Part shown: one piece after another, positions 11,966 to 23,900 of the stretch
Layout of the letters: each line of letters begins with the position of its first letter
Position numbering within the stretch: the stretch's first letter is position 1
Assembly (NCBI GenBank): GCA_032158295.1
Contig: CM063244.1
Span: forward strand, 24,963,930-25,027,929
Direction: 5' to 3'
Length of the DNA: 64,000 nt
DNA from: Pycnopodia helianthoides
Taxonomy: Eukaryota; Echinodermata; Asteroidea; Forcipulatida; Asteriidae
Translations under genes and position numbers: made by a program
Notes under the pieces: model-generated
Seen by the model: only the letters and a program-made list of their open reading frames with translations
Database searches by the model: none
Told to the model about the DNA's origin: nothing

Positions 11966-14349
11966 TTGTAAACAATTAAGAATTCTGCCCAACTGTTCAT
12001 GTTATCATTAAACCTATGTAATGGTTGCACTTATTTGCAACTGGGGTTTCTAAAAAATAAGCATCCTCGTCCCAAAATTTAATTTTATTCCAACATTACA
12101 TTTTTACAAACTATTTGTATTATATAAAGATTGACATTGTATTTATAAAAACCTGCTATGGGTTGTTTCAATTTCAAGAATTGTTTATAAATGGAATTTA
12201 AAAAGAAGATTTTTTTTTTTTTTGATACACGCGAGACTTTGACAGTCTCTATGGCTATTGTCTGTAGATGGTTGCCAAGCGAATTTCATCAACACACTGA
12301 GTGCTCTTGTATCACGTAAATGATAGATGAAAGTGAGTCCATCCATGAATCAGTGTATATTGTTAGTTGAGCAGTGAGATTAATGAAGCCTTTCATTTCT
12401 TTAACAATGTCACATTAAGCTGGCTGTGTTTATCCAGAGAAAGATATAATATACAGCCATGGAACCAATTAATGGTGGTTACCACAGAAACCAGATCAAT
12501 AAGTTGGTTGTTGACCTTTGTATCAACAATTGTCAGTGTGTGATGCATGGCATGAGTGGCGTATTAACCCTCAAGAGACCATAGCAGGAGGCAGCTCGTA
12601 CCAAAATGTTTAGAGAGGCCCCAAACACCCGCTGCAAGCTCTGATCTAGCCTGAACATCTGACAGTCGCGCCTCGAGGCCCGTGAATAACGCCAGATACC
12701 GGCCCTTGAGCACCTGGCAGGATCCTGCCAGATGGACCTTTGACCCCGAGCACGCGCTACACTCATCACTTGTTGTGTGGGTTTTAACTATTAGTCTAGT
12801 GTATGCGTTGTGCGTAATGCGTAGTGCACAATCCTATGAAAATACACGCCAAGCAATGCATACAATTTTTTTATGGATAAACCAAGCTATGTGTGCTTTC
12901 ATTTTCACGCATTATGCACAAGGCATGATTGACACATTCCGGCCGTACACCTCATTTTCATGTTTGTGCTTATATCCAATAAAACCATTGGGTTTGCGGA
13001 TAAAGACAGGGGACCAGTCTAGATAGATCTGATCTATCTCCGCTCAATCGAAAAGGTCAAAGTAAAGGTCATGACCTGAGTTGACATTTTCCAATGTATC
13101 CCACGCTATCAAAGTATCTAAGGTGCTAACCTTTAGTCAATTTGCTATCATGCATGCGTGGTCTATGTTTCACTCGATATGAGTTTCGTCGATTGATTCC
13201 TCAAATATATGGCAAAACCCAACAAACAGGCATGCAATTTTTCCTCGGATCAGCTGATTTCCTCTTTTTTTATTCTCAGTTTCACCGTTCAAAATTGAAA
13301 AACACTGTACAAAATCATTGAAATTTTGTAATTTCCTCTTTTTTTGTGAAGTTACAGTTGCATGCCTGAACAAAGTGACAGCGTATCGAACGGAACAAAA
13401 ATGTATTACTTTTATAATATCGTGCAGTAATAAATATTATCTTCATAATTGTGGTATTATAGCCTGGCCTTTAAAAAGCCCGGGAGGCCCAGGCATTGCG
13501 GCCTAAAACCTGGCTGTGGTGTCTTCTAATCTCTTAACAATAGGGTAACCTTCTCATGAATATATCCCAACCGAAGCAGGGCCAGGCCGCACTTAATAAG
13601 ATCCAGCCGCCGGAGCTCGTTAATATTGTAAGAAGAGAAGTACTCGTGCATGAAGTCCACACTAAGTCCATCATTTCTTGAGTGCTGTACTTTACGGCCG
13701 AGCAGAAAGATTCCCTTTCCTAAGAAATTGAATATTCAAGTACTGCAAGATCCTCAAGTATGCTTTTATGAATAAACCAAGAGGATACCTAAGCTAGCTG
13801 CGCATCTTCCAAGATCTGCAAAACATTTCGACAAATCACCAGGGCTTTAATTTTACACTGGACCAACATGGCATGTGAGGCCAGTGATTTTAGTGTCGGC
13901 CAGTAAACTGAAGACCCAACAAGTCCGGCTGTCTTGTTTTTTTTTTTCAATTGAAAAATTAGCTACAAGACTCGCGATCTTGTGGATATTCCCACAAAAT
14001 TAGAGCCCTGAGTAACACAAGCGCGATAATTTCATTTAAACACTAACGGATACAGTTTCATGAATGTTAAATTTGCACCGGGGATAAAGAATAATATTTG
14101 ATTTTACCCTTTCACCGATGTGTGTAAAGCACTGTATACTCGGTACTTTCCCGACTTCTGTGGAAAAAAAATCCACAGGAATATATAATACTTGGGTGGA
14201 TACAGTTTCGTTGCTGATTCTGGGAGTTTGTTTCAAATCCAGCGATGTATTTCTCCATCTGTAATCAAATAGCCTTTTAAAATTTTCTTCTCAATTTCCC
14301 ATAGGAACAAGCACACACACATGCAAGTGGGGAGGAACACTGAGGTAGT
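11966..14349. other. No gene seen; repeat debris upstream of the large gene
   Basis: Holds a repeat shared with 7610-7765, a SINE S3 remnant (about 14050-14240), and AT-rich sequence. No convincing exon or promoter was found. Confidence 0.5.
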
Positions 14350-14709
14350 TTAAAGGTATTGTACACTTTTGGTAACAGCTCAAAATCAGCGTCCACATTT
14401 TGTGTGGTTCAACATATGCATGTACAAACAAACCTGTGAAAGTTTGAGCTCAATTGGTCATCGAGGTCACGAAAAAATAGTGAAAAGAGACCGTATGTGT
14501 TTTCTGTTTATTCAAACATCTAGTTTTTTCACCATGATAAAAACTATTGTTTTACTAATTTCTCAGAAATGATAGCATTTTAGGCAAACATATTTTAAGG
14601 GAACCCTTTCTACCGTTACTTACTTTAAATCATGTACATGTAAGTTATGTGTGAATCTCTGAGCACTTGTGTTTTTTTTTATCTTACCAATAGTGTACAG
14701 GGCCTTTAA
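14350..14709 (+). mobile_element. TTAA-ended MITE, family B copy 1
   Basis: Starts ttaaaggtattgtacac and ends gtgtacagggcctttaa. Ends 94 bases before the start codon of the large gene. Confidence 0.88.
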
Positions 14710-14803
14710 TTGAGCCCCTAATGATGACCTTCAGGCGAATACAATAATAGATGAAGCTGCGTGTGTCTGGACGTACTGAGCTGGAAGTAATCGGAACATC
14801 ACC
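14710..14803 (+). promoter_or_regulatory. Probable 5' leader of the large gene
   Basis: Ninety-four bases between the end of a TTAA-type MITE and the start codon. It contains a possible acceptor (gaccttcag at 14725-14733) followed by sequence without an upstream ATG in a good context other than one near 14751 in another frame. No TATA-like box is evident. Transcription start is unknown. Confidence 0.35.
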
Positions 14804-14909
14804 ATGGGGACTGGTACGTCGAAAAACTCCACTGCGTCGCTCACGCCGAGCCAGAAACCACGCAAGGGTAGTAACAACTACAGAACAAAAGCGCATTCAC
14901 CAACAAAAG
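14804..14909 (+). CDS. Exon 1: start codon and basic N-terminal tail
   Basis: The ATG sits in a near-ideal Kozak context (caccATGGG). It encodes 35 codons rich in Ser, Thr, Lys and Arg, beginning MGTGTSKNST, then a donor (AAAG|gtaatt) in phase 1 that matches exon 2. Gly2, Ser6 and Lys7 fit the N-myristoyltransferase consensus. There is no hydrophobic signal peptide. The upstream ORF in another frame is a shadow. A 5'UTR may begin after a possible acceptor near 14733. Confidence 0.8.
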
Positions 14910-17900
14910 GTAATTAATCAACATCCATTTCTGCTGTCGGCGCGGAGTGTCCCTAAGCTCTTTTACTATAAACCACAACAAACACAGGAAAGCTTTAGCC
15001 CTGGACGGAAACTGTATTTGCAGCCGAAATGACAGGTGATGTATGCAGTATTTATTTATTTATTTGTTGTTGGGGGGGGGGGGTTAAATCGTGGAGCATG
15101 GAAATAAGTAAAAATGCAAGCATTGTTTCGAGGATGATGTTTATTATTTGGTTTTACCCTTACACCGATGTATGTAAAGCACTATATACTCAGTACTTTC
15201 CTGAGTTCTGTGAAAAAAATCCACCTGTATGCATAATACTCGGGTGGGATTTGAACCCACAACCTTTTGGCATTCTAGAGCAGATGTCTTACCAACAAGA
15301 CCAACGAGATTGCCCGTTAACTAGAGGCAGTTCGAAGCCTATTTTTTTAGCAGTGGGTACCGCAACAATTTAATATCTAGATATATATTCGGTTTGCGGT
15401 AACACCATGTGTAGAAATATCTACTTGCTGTGTAGATTTGTTCTTTAGAGAACTTGTCTTGCAGGTAATTTAATATCTATGTTAAATCTATTAAACATGA
15501 TGTTTATTGATTACATTACAGGGAAGGGGAGTTCGCCATCTGATGTTATACGCGTCGGGCTGACCAAGCTAGGCTTCTCTCCAGGAGACCTCACTCTCAC
15601 TGAGGGACAGGTGAGTTTCATTCCTCTCCTTATCTATTTGCAACAAAACGGTATCAATGAGTACTGTGAGTATTCATGTAAAACTCCTGGAGGTATGGAT
15701 TCCTTGGCTTCAGACCAAAACTGTGTTCGCATTGGACTTTTGTGGGGGGTAAACTAACCGAGCAAATGGGTAATTTGACCGTTTTAAGTCCAGTGCGAAT
15801 TCAGCCTCAGAAAATTAAACCCAGGTAACTTACTCAAGTCCTATGGGTAGTTTAACTTGCCACCTTCTGCCCAGGTTAAACTAACCTGTTTAGACTAACT
15901 GAGCCCAAAAAGTCCAGTGCGGACGCATCGCCTTGGTAAAACCAGCAACTGAAATACCACGTCCGGTTTTCTGCACAGCCGTGATCATGTGACGACCGGA
16001 GGTGAACTTACATGTACGACCTGCATGTATTGGCGATGCCATGACGACGGTGGTATACAGAACTCAGAAATGGCATCGCTTTGCGTGCATCGTTTTTTCT
16101 TACTTTTATTTGACACACTTCTCTGTCACCGTTGTTTACAAGCTAGGTCATGTCTTTTGTCACATCCGAGTCGAAGGTCACCGTTGCAGCGCCCTCACGT
16201 GTTAATCTTTAGTCGCTCAGTTTGTTTCACCATCGTCTTGGTTAGTTCACCTCGACCAAAAAATCCAAGTGCGGACACCAGTGAGATTTACCCATTGGAA
16301 TGTTAACCCATGGTTCTCGGTTATGTATTGATCCAATGCGAACGCGGCTACAGGCTATCGTGAGTTCTGAAAAGAAAGCAATTCGCTACGGCAAACCACC
16401 TTCAGGTTTTTGATGTTCCTACAAATATCAGACTTTAGAAACAACAACCCTAGGGGGCTTTTCGTTAAAAAAATAGGAAGGTTAAAGGTACTGTACACTT
16501 TTGGTAACAACTCAAAATCAGTGTCCACATTTTGTGTGATTAAACATATGCATGAACAAACAAAGCTGTGAAAGTTTGATCCAGGTCACAAGAAAATAGT
16601 GTTTTGTTTTTTTCAAATTATCGCGCGCGATAATTACTATTGTTTTACTCGTTTCTCAGAAACGATAGCATTTTAGGCAGAAATATTTTAAGGAACCCTT
16701 TCTACCATTACTTACTTTAAATCATGTAAGTTATGTGAATCTGTGAACATTGTGTTTTTCGATCTTACCAATAATGTACAGGGCCTTTAAAGGCAATGGA
16801 CACTATTGGTAATTACTCAAAATAATTATTAGCATAAAACCTTACTGGGTAATGAGCAATGGAGAGCTGTTGATAGTATAAAACATTGTGAGAAACGGCT
16901 CCCTCTGAAGTGACATAGTTTTCGAGACGGAAGTAATTTTCCACAAATTTGATTTCGAGACCTCAGAATTAGAATTTGAGGTCTCGAAATCAACCATCTG
17001 AAAGCACACAACTTCGTGTGACAAGGGTGTTTTTTTCTTTCATAGTTATCTCGCAACTTCAACGACCAATTGAGCTCAAGTTTTTACAGGTTCGTTATTT
17101 TATCCATATGTTGAGATACACCAAGTGAGAAGACTGGTCTTTGACAATTACCAATAGTGCCCAGTGTCTTTAAGATAAGTCTGCTTTCCAAATGGCATTT
17201 TCTAGAGTGATTTAGGCCAAGAAGAGATGCACATGATAAGAGCATGGCGAAAAGAACAAACATCGCATCCATTTATTTTTCATTGACGACGGCTCTTATT
17301 CAAAAGGGAGTTCCTATAGACCGTGTAGCCTTTGTCTGCAAAGGGGTCAACCTTGTACATTCCATGGTGTTTCCTGGCAGGCGAGATATTGCACTGGTCA
17401 TATGGGAATGTTGACATTTTGTGTCTTTATTTTCACATAAATTCAAGAGTTATGAAAAAATAACAGCCGAACAAGTGTTGAGACATGCCTGCTTTCTTCA
17501 TATGAAGAGTTGATACAAATCAGACAGTGCAATATGTCCACTGAAATGAAAGATTTTATGCTTTCTTCCAATGGGCTGTGTACAAATCGTGCCTGCAGGG
17601 AAGTCCAGGCTTCGATGTGGCTCTTTTGTAAACAAATGATGTCACTGGTCACATGGTCTGTAGAATATAAAATGGTAGTGGAGGTGTGTACAGTGAGTAC
17701 GGACACTCCTCTTGTAGGGGCGATTCTCCGTCCAAAAAAGCATTTTGAAGACGGAGAAACAAGACCTGTGTATCCAGTTTGTGGTCCAGTATACTCCTCT
17801 GAAGTGCTTACCGGTACTCATTTACATTTGGGCAATTCCACACATGGGCACAAAGGTGTAACATGCAGGGTTCTGCCCACAGTGGTCGGTGCCGGAAAAC

Positions 17901-20900
17901 CTGCCCGGCACTCGGGATTCCCCAACCACCACTGGCAGAATTTTCTCTGTTTTCGACCACCACACATTTTCCAAATTTTTTAATTACACCTGCAGTTTCC
18001 TTTCAAATGTTTTCAACAAAATGTAAAATTGGGTATTTACCAGTAAAATTGGTATCCAACGCCATTATGTTTGAGTACTTCTTTGATTTGAGACTATTTA
18101 TATGATCTACGGTGTAACTGATCCATCTTGCAATAGTTTCCAGGGAAACATTTTTCCACCACTAAAGAAATCCTGGGCAGAACCCTGAACATGGGAGGGG
18201 AGCATGGGATTGTAATGACAAAATGGAGTTCGCTGTATTTTTGTCTGTGTACATTCAAAGGCACATGAAGATTGTTGTTGGGGAAAAAAGGGTAAATGAC
18301 AGAGTGTTTTAAGAAACTGGAGGAGGTAAATCTTCAAGATTTTTACGTATGTTACGAAGACGGACATTTTGTTACCATTTGATCGAAGTCAAAATAAATT
18401 GATTGGCCCAATGTTGTCCAGATACCAATTCTACAGACCCTTAGGGATAGGTACCAGCTAAAATTAAGAAATTCCCGTCCTTGGTTTTTTAGAGAAATTA
18501 TAAGTTAAAAAACCAAACTTTTGGGTTCAAACAGGGACGGAATCTTGTCACAAAAGCGTCTGTTCAAATTTTGTGCGTGACTGATTTCCTATTGTTATTT
18601 CCTCAATGCCCACAGCAATATCTCAGTTTGACTGCCTACAATCCTAAAGGGCTAAGAATGGTATTGACACAATATTTTGTAAATTTTACAAATTATTTCT
18701 TCACTTTCTGGTCTATATGTCTGTCTTTGTTACGCACGTTTAACACTTTTTCAAACGACCTTGTGGTATCTAGCGGTCACGGATGAATTTATTACATTTT
18801 GCTACAGTTTTGGAATGTACAGGAAAAGACTGCGACCAAATAGATGGTTTTTAGCTCACTCTCCCATGCCTCTCTGACAAAGTTATCATTTAGCCGATTA
18901 GTGTGGAACTGCCCAAGTCCAGTCTAATCACCCGAAGTGCTTACTCTCATTTACATAATGCATTCCTGTTGTTAACGCTTGAACGCAAGTGCCGTTAAAG
19001 TATTGATGTTTTGAGACCAAGCTACAATCTTGTCGCCCGGGTTATTGAATCAATAAACACACGTTCTGGAATTGACCGTGGGGTGTAGCCATGGAAACGT
19101 AAAACAAACTCGACTCTCCGATGTAAAAAAAGACGCGAGCCATTAAAGTCGCCATGTGTAGTCTAACATGAAAGAGAGGAAAATTGCTAATCCTAATTAC
19201 GTTTCCAAAGACATTGTGTTCGCCTCTGTTGATTTAATGGATGACTAGTTTTATGGTGGGTTATATTGATAACGTAAACAAGTCTTACGGAGGAAAGAAA
19301 ATTTACATTTTTATGGTATACAGACTGTACATGTAACAACAGTATCAGTTGTGAAGCCAGGGGGGGGGGGGTGTGTAACCAGAGGGGGCGACGGGTATCC
19401 CCCCCCCCAACTCAGAACCCAGGGGTCGATTTCACAAACCTCTTCCTAACTTAGGACTAGTCCTAGGCAATGCTAAGAGATAGGACTAGTCCTAAGTACT
19501 GGTCCCAACTTAGGACTAGTCCTATATCTTAGCATTGCCTAGGACTAGTCCTAAGTTAGGAAGAGTTTTGTGAAATCGACCCCTGGCCTCCTTTTGCCCC
19601 CCCCCCCCCCCGCCAGAATTAGATCAGAAAAATTCAAAAAATGAATGGATTGATACATATATAAATATCCCCCCAAAATTGTGTCTTTGCCCCTGCTTTC
19701 CCCCCTAGAGTAAGGGAAAAGTATAATTACGCCATTGAACAGAATATTGTCACTTTATTGTTTTTTATTGAAATCATCCCCCCTAAAGCAGATATAATAG
19801 TATTTGATAGTAATAAACTAAACTAATTTAAACAAGTAAAGTATAAAGAATGTTTTAAAAAAAGAAGAAGATAAATAGCTAAAATAAAAGTTTTAAAAAA
19901 ATGCCTTCAGTGCAGGGAGTGAACCGTTTTTAATCTAGAGAGTGGGCCACCTCTGAAATTTAGAATAAAAGAGCAAACAAATGAAAGTATCTACATTTAT
20001 AAAAACATAATGTTCCATATTATGGACATCAACTGAAGTACTTGGTGTGAGAATATACTCAGCAATGTGCAGGTAAAAGGTTTGTTTTATTCAATAATGC
20101 GAGCTAGGCTGTCGCTGGTAATTTTTACAGATGAAGTCGACTGTACTGAGAGTTGGTTTTCCATTAGTGCGTACGTAAATAGAAACCTTTCAATGTTTTA
20201 ACAATAAGAAGTGACAATTTTTAATGGGTTTTTCGTATTATTTTTTTTGCTAATGAAAAGCAAAAACACTCAGTGTTTCATATTTTGTATTTTATTTCTT
20301 TGTGTTTACCACACAGTATTGAAATAATAAAAATAAGAATTTTTTTTTTCCTTTCTAGTTTCAAGGCCTCTGTTGTTTACATTTATTCATTATTTAATCA
20401 TCATGCCACATTTTCAGGATGGACATAAAAATTCTATCAGTCCCTTGCGGAAAAAAAAAACTGCATTAGTCGCAATTTTATTGTCCGTCGTCTTCTTTTT
20501 TTAACGACAACTTCATGATTGATTTTCACACTCCGTGAGTCTTAATGAAGCTCTCACAGTCTTGGTGCGGTGCGGTATGTTTACCCAGGGGTTAGCTAGC
20601 CAAACAACGAGGAATAACTATTAATATTTCAGCATATCTCGCCGGGTCGACAAACGCCTGAATAAACTTCTCCTTTGTGCGACTACTGTTGGATACTTGC
20701 CTTATGATTAATGCGGTGCACGTGCGGAGATGATGTCAAAATTTCATGCATAATTTTTTTTAACACTGAGGGAAAATATTTCCAATTTCTTTTTTTTTTT
20801 GGAAACAAACTAATGCAGTGATATAGACTCATCCAAGCTCGTTGTACCTTTTAAGCCGGCCTCAGGTCGACCTTGCGTCAACAAAAAACAGTCGGCGACT

Positions 20901-23900
20901 GACTTTTCAGTATCACACTGCGCCTGAGCTTAAGACCATCGGGAACTTTTCAGTCGGCGATTATTTACGACCTGAGCGTAACTGCGATGATTTTAAGACA
21001 ATCGGAAACAGTGCCGCTCGAAAAAAATGAACAGTCGCAAGAGTAGAACAATTTCAACTCGTACGACGTGATCCCGACGGTCGGGAACCAATCGCAGTCG
21101 ACCTGAGCATATTTTGTCTGCGGTTTGTTGCGGGGGCAAGAAAATCGTAAGTCGACCTGAGGCCGGCTTTAGCTTTTTAGTCCCTACCCGTCGCGAGAAG
21201 GATTGATTCTACCACTCGTACGAGAGGGATGTATCTTTACATTAAAGAACATTACAGAATTGGTTTTTGCTAACAAAACAGTTGCTGGCAGTGTAAGCAC
21301 GTTATGTAATCCACCATGTACATAAACTGACAAACCTGTAGAAGTTTGAGATCGATCGGCCATCTGGGTCACGAGAAAATAGTGAAAAACCGATTACACA
21401 TTTGCATGAAATCATATAGATTCAACAAATGAATAAAACGCTCGCTGAGCCATAAACTCCAATCGGAAAATTAGTTTATTCATTTCTCGTCAAATATGGC
21501 ATTTTAGACAGAAATATTTCAAGGGATGTTTTCTACTATCATCATCATTAGACCGTGTAAGTTTTGTGTAAATCTGTGATCAAAAAGTATATTTTACAAG
21601 TTTTTTTCTTACCAATTCTGTAATGTTCCTTTAACAAACACTTGAATTGGTTGCAAAATGACAGAGGTGAAGAATCTAAAAGCCGGAGACTTTTCCAACG
21701 TCCACAATTCCTCACAAATCGTTTCCTATGATGAGCCTGTTTCTTTTGTGTGGATTTATTACTTAACTGACAAAATTATAAACAATGGAGCTAGGCAAGG
21801 CAGTTAGGGGCCAACGATACGAGTTTTGAGGTCATTTTGATTGTTTGTGAGGGATGTTATTATTTTTCATGGATTATTGTCGTTGAAAAAAAAAGGTTTT
21901 TCTTTCTCTGCAGCCAGGACCTGAATTTTAGGGGAAAATACTAAAAATAAAAAATGACAAGTCAAACCATACTATTAAACCCTGAGATAATTTATTTGTG
22001 TCTTTTTTGTTTCAGACGGTGGAAATTAATTGGAATGTTGCTTCGGGCATAATTGCTCATAATATCAGGCAGGTACGTATAGTCATGAAGTATTAATCAC
22101 TGGCAATTTAAATTTTGCTGTGTGGCGGACGAACCGGATTGTTAAATTTACTTTTGCCAATTAAAGAGGTTGGGCCACGCTAGAGGTCACTCTTAAAAAT
22201 TTTTTACATCCCTAAATACACCTATATCTACTAAGAAAACACTGTGACAGAGTTATAGAATGAATGGGTATTCGTTTACAACGCAGTTTCTAAGCCTCTT
22301 TTCACGCTAGTGGGCTAGTGAACGGAGTAAAAACTCCCTGCAAATATCACTTCTTTTGTTAATGTAATGTTACAAAAGATGAAACAAATTATAGAAAGCA
22401 GAAAACTAAAAAATAACGTCAACTTCAATCACCATGGCCCATCCTCTTTAATATTTGGAGTGAACAGCAGCATCTCAATGCTGAGCGTGAAACGTTTGTA
22501 CTTCCATGTTGTTGTCTTCCTGGACTTGTTTTTTTTTTGTGTGATAGTAACCACGATTTGATTCGATTGATTATTGGTCAGAAGTGGACTAATTAATTTC
22601 CAGTTTGACTGTCAACATGGTGGCATTATGTCAACCAAACAAACACATACCCTAGCTGTTTCCAAGGTTCCTTTGTACCCGGTTTGCCTTGTTTTCCCTT
22701 TCCTTCTTCCCAGTTCCCATCACCTTCCCCCTCCTTCCCTTTCCGGCTGATCATTGAACTGTTTCCAAGGTTTCTTTATTACCCAGTTTACCTTTCTTTT
22801 CCCTTTCCTTAATTCCATTTCCAAATACCTTCCCGTCCATTCCTTTCTGGCTGATTGTTAATTGTTTCCAAGGTTTCCTTATTATCCACTTTGCCTTGTT
22901 TTTTCCCTTTCCTTCTTCCCATTTCCTGTTACCTTCCCATCCATTCCTTTCTGGCTGATCATTTCATTGTTTCCAAGGTTTCCTTATTACCTAGTTTTCC
23001 TTTCTTTTTCCATCCTCCCATTTCCCATTACCTTCCAATACATTCCTCTCTGGCTGATCATTTCATTGTTTCCAAGGTTTCCTTATTACCTAGTTTTCCT
23101 TTCTTTTTCCTTTTTCCATCCTCCCATTTCCCATTACCTTCCCATACATTCCTCTCTGGCTGATCATTTCATTGTTTCCAAGGTTTCCTTATTACCTAGT
23201 TTTCCCATCTTTTCCCTTTTCCTTCCACCCATTTCCCATTACCTTCTCTTTCATTCCTTTATTTCCTTGTATCACCCCCTTGCTTTTTCAATCATTCTGT
23301 TTCACGTACAAATACGCACAAAAGCTTTCCATCACTTTTTTAAATAAATGTTTAAACAGAAGTGTAGTTTGCCACTATCAACACGTCTGGATTGACATAT
23401 GCGCCTTGTACACTATACATTATGTATATAAACAGAGTAACAATATTTGAGAATCGTGCTTGCTTACTCGCCGTGTTGTTTTCGTTGCGTGTGTTCAATA
23501 ACATTTTCAAGGACTTGTGCATACATTCATTAGTAATGAGAGACACTGAGGTTTCCATGGTTATTTGTTGATGATGAATCTAGGACATGTATTTGATATC
23601 CAGGTGGTGTTTGATGGCCAGACGGTGTATCCCGTCCAGGGTGGTTACAACAGCGGCTCCCCGACCTCCTCCGGCTCGTTCACGATCCACTTCAGCTTAC
23701 AGGGAGAATTCAAATTCATCAGGTGCGTGTCATCGAGGAGAAAAAAAATGCAGCATTGGTCAAGTTCACTTGTGTGGCGTGCTCATTTTCTAACGAGTAC
23801 CTCACAAAATGCTTTGTTTCACCCGTATATAAAGAGCGACAACAGGTTCTGGAAACCATGCCTTGTGAAATCCCTTTTCCCGGGGGTTATTGTGTAACTT

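Noticed and set aside
14751..15032. 93-residue open frame overlapping exon 1
   Set aside because: It is in a different frame from the ATG at 14804, whose phase-1 donor joins exon 2; the overlapping frame has no continuation.
17510..17983. 157-residue plus-strand open frame
   Set aside because: Its 3' third is the interspersed repeat R1 and the rest shows no recognisable protein features.
22862..23347. Long frames rich in Phe, Pro and Leu
   Set aside because: Translation of the pyrimidine-rich minisatellite M1; the periodicity follows the DNA unit.
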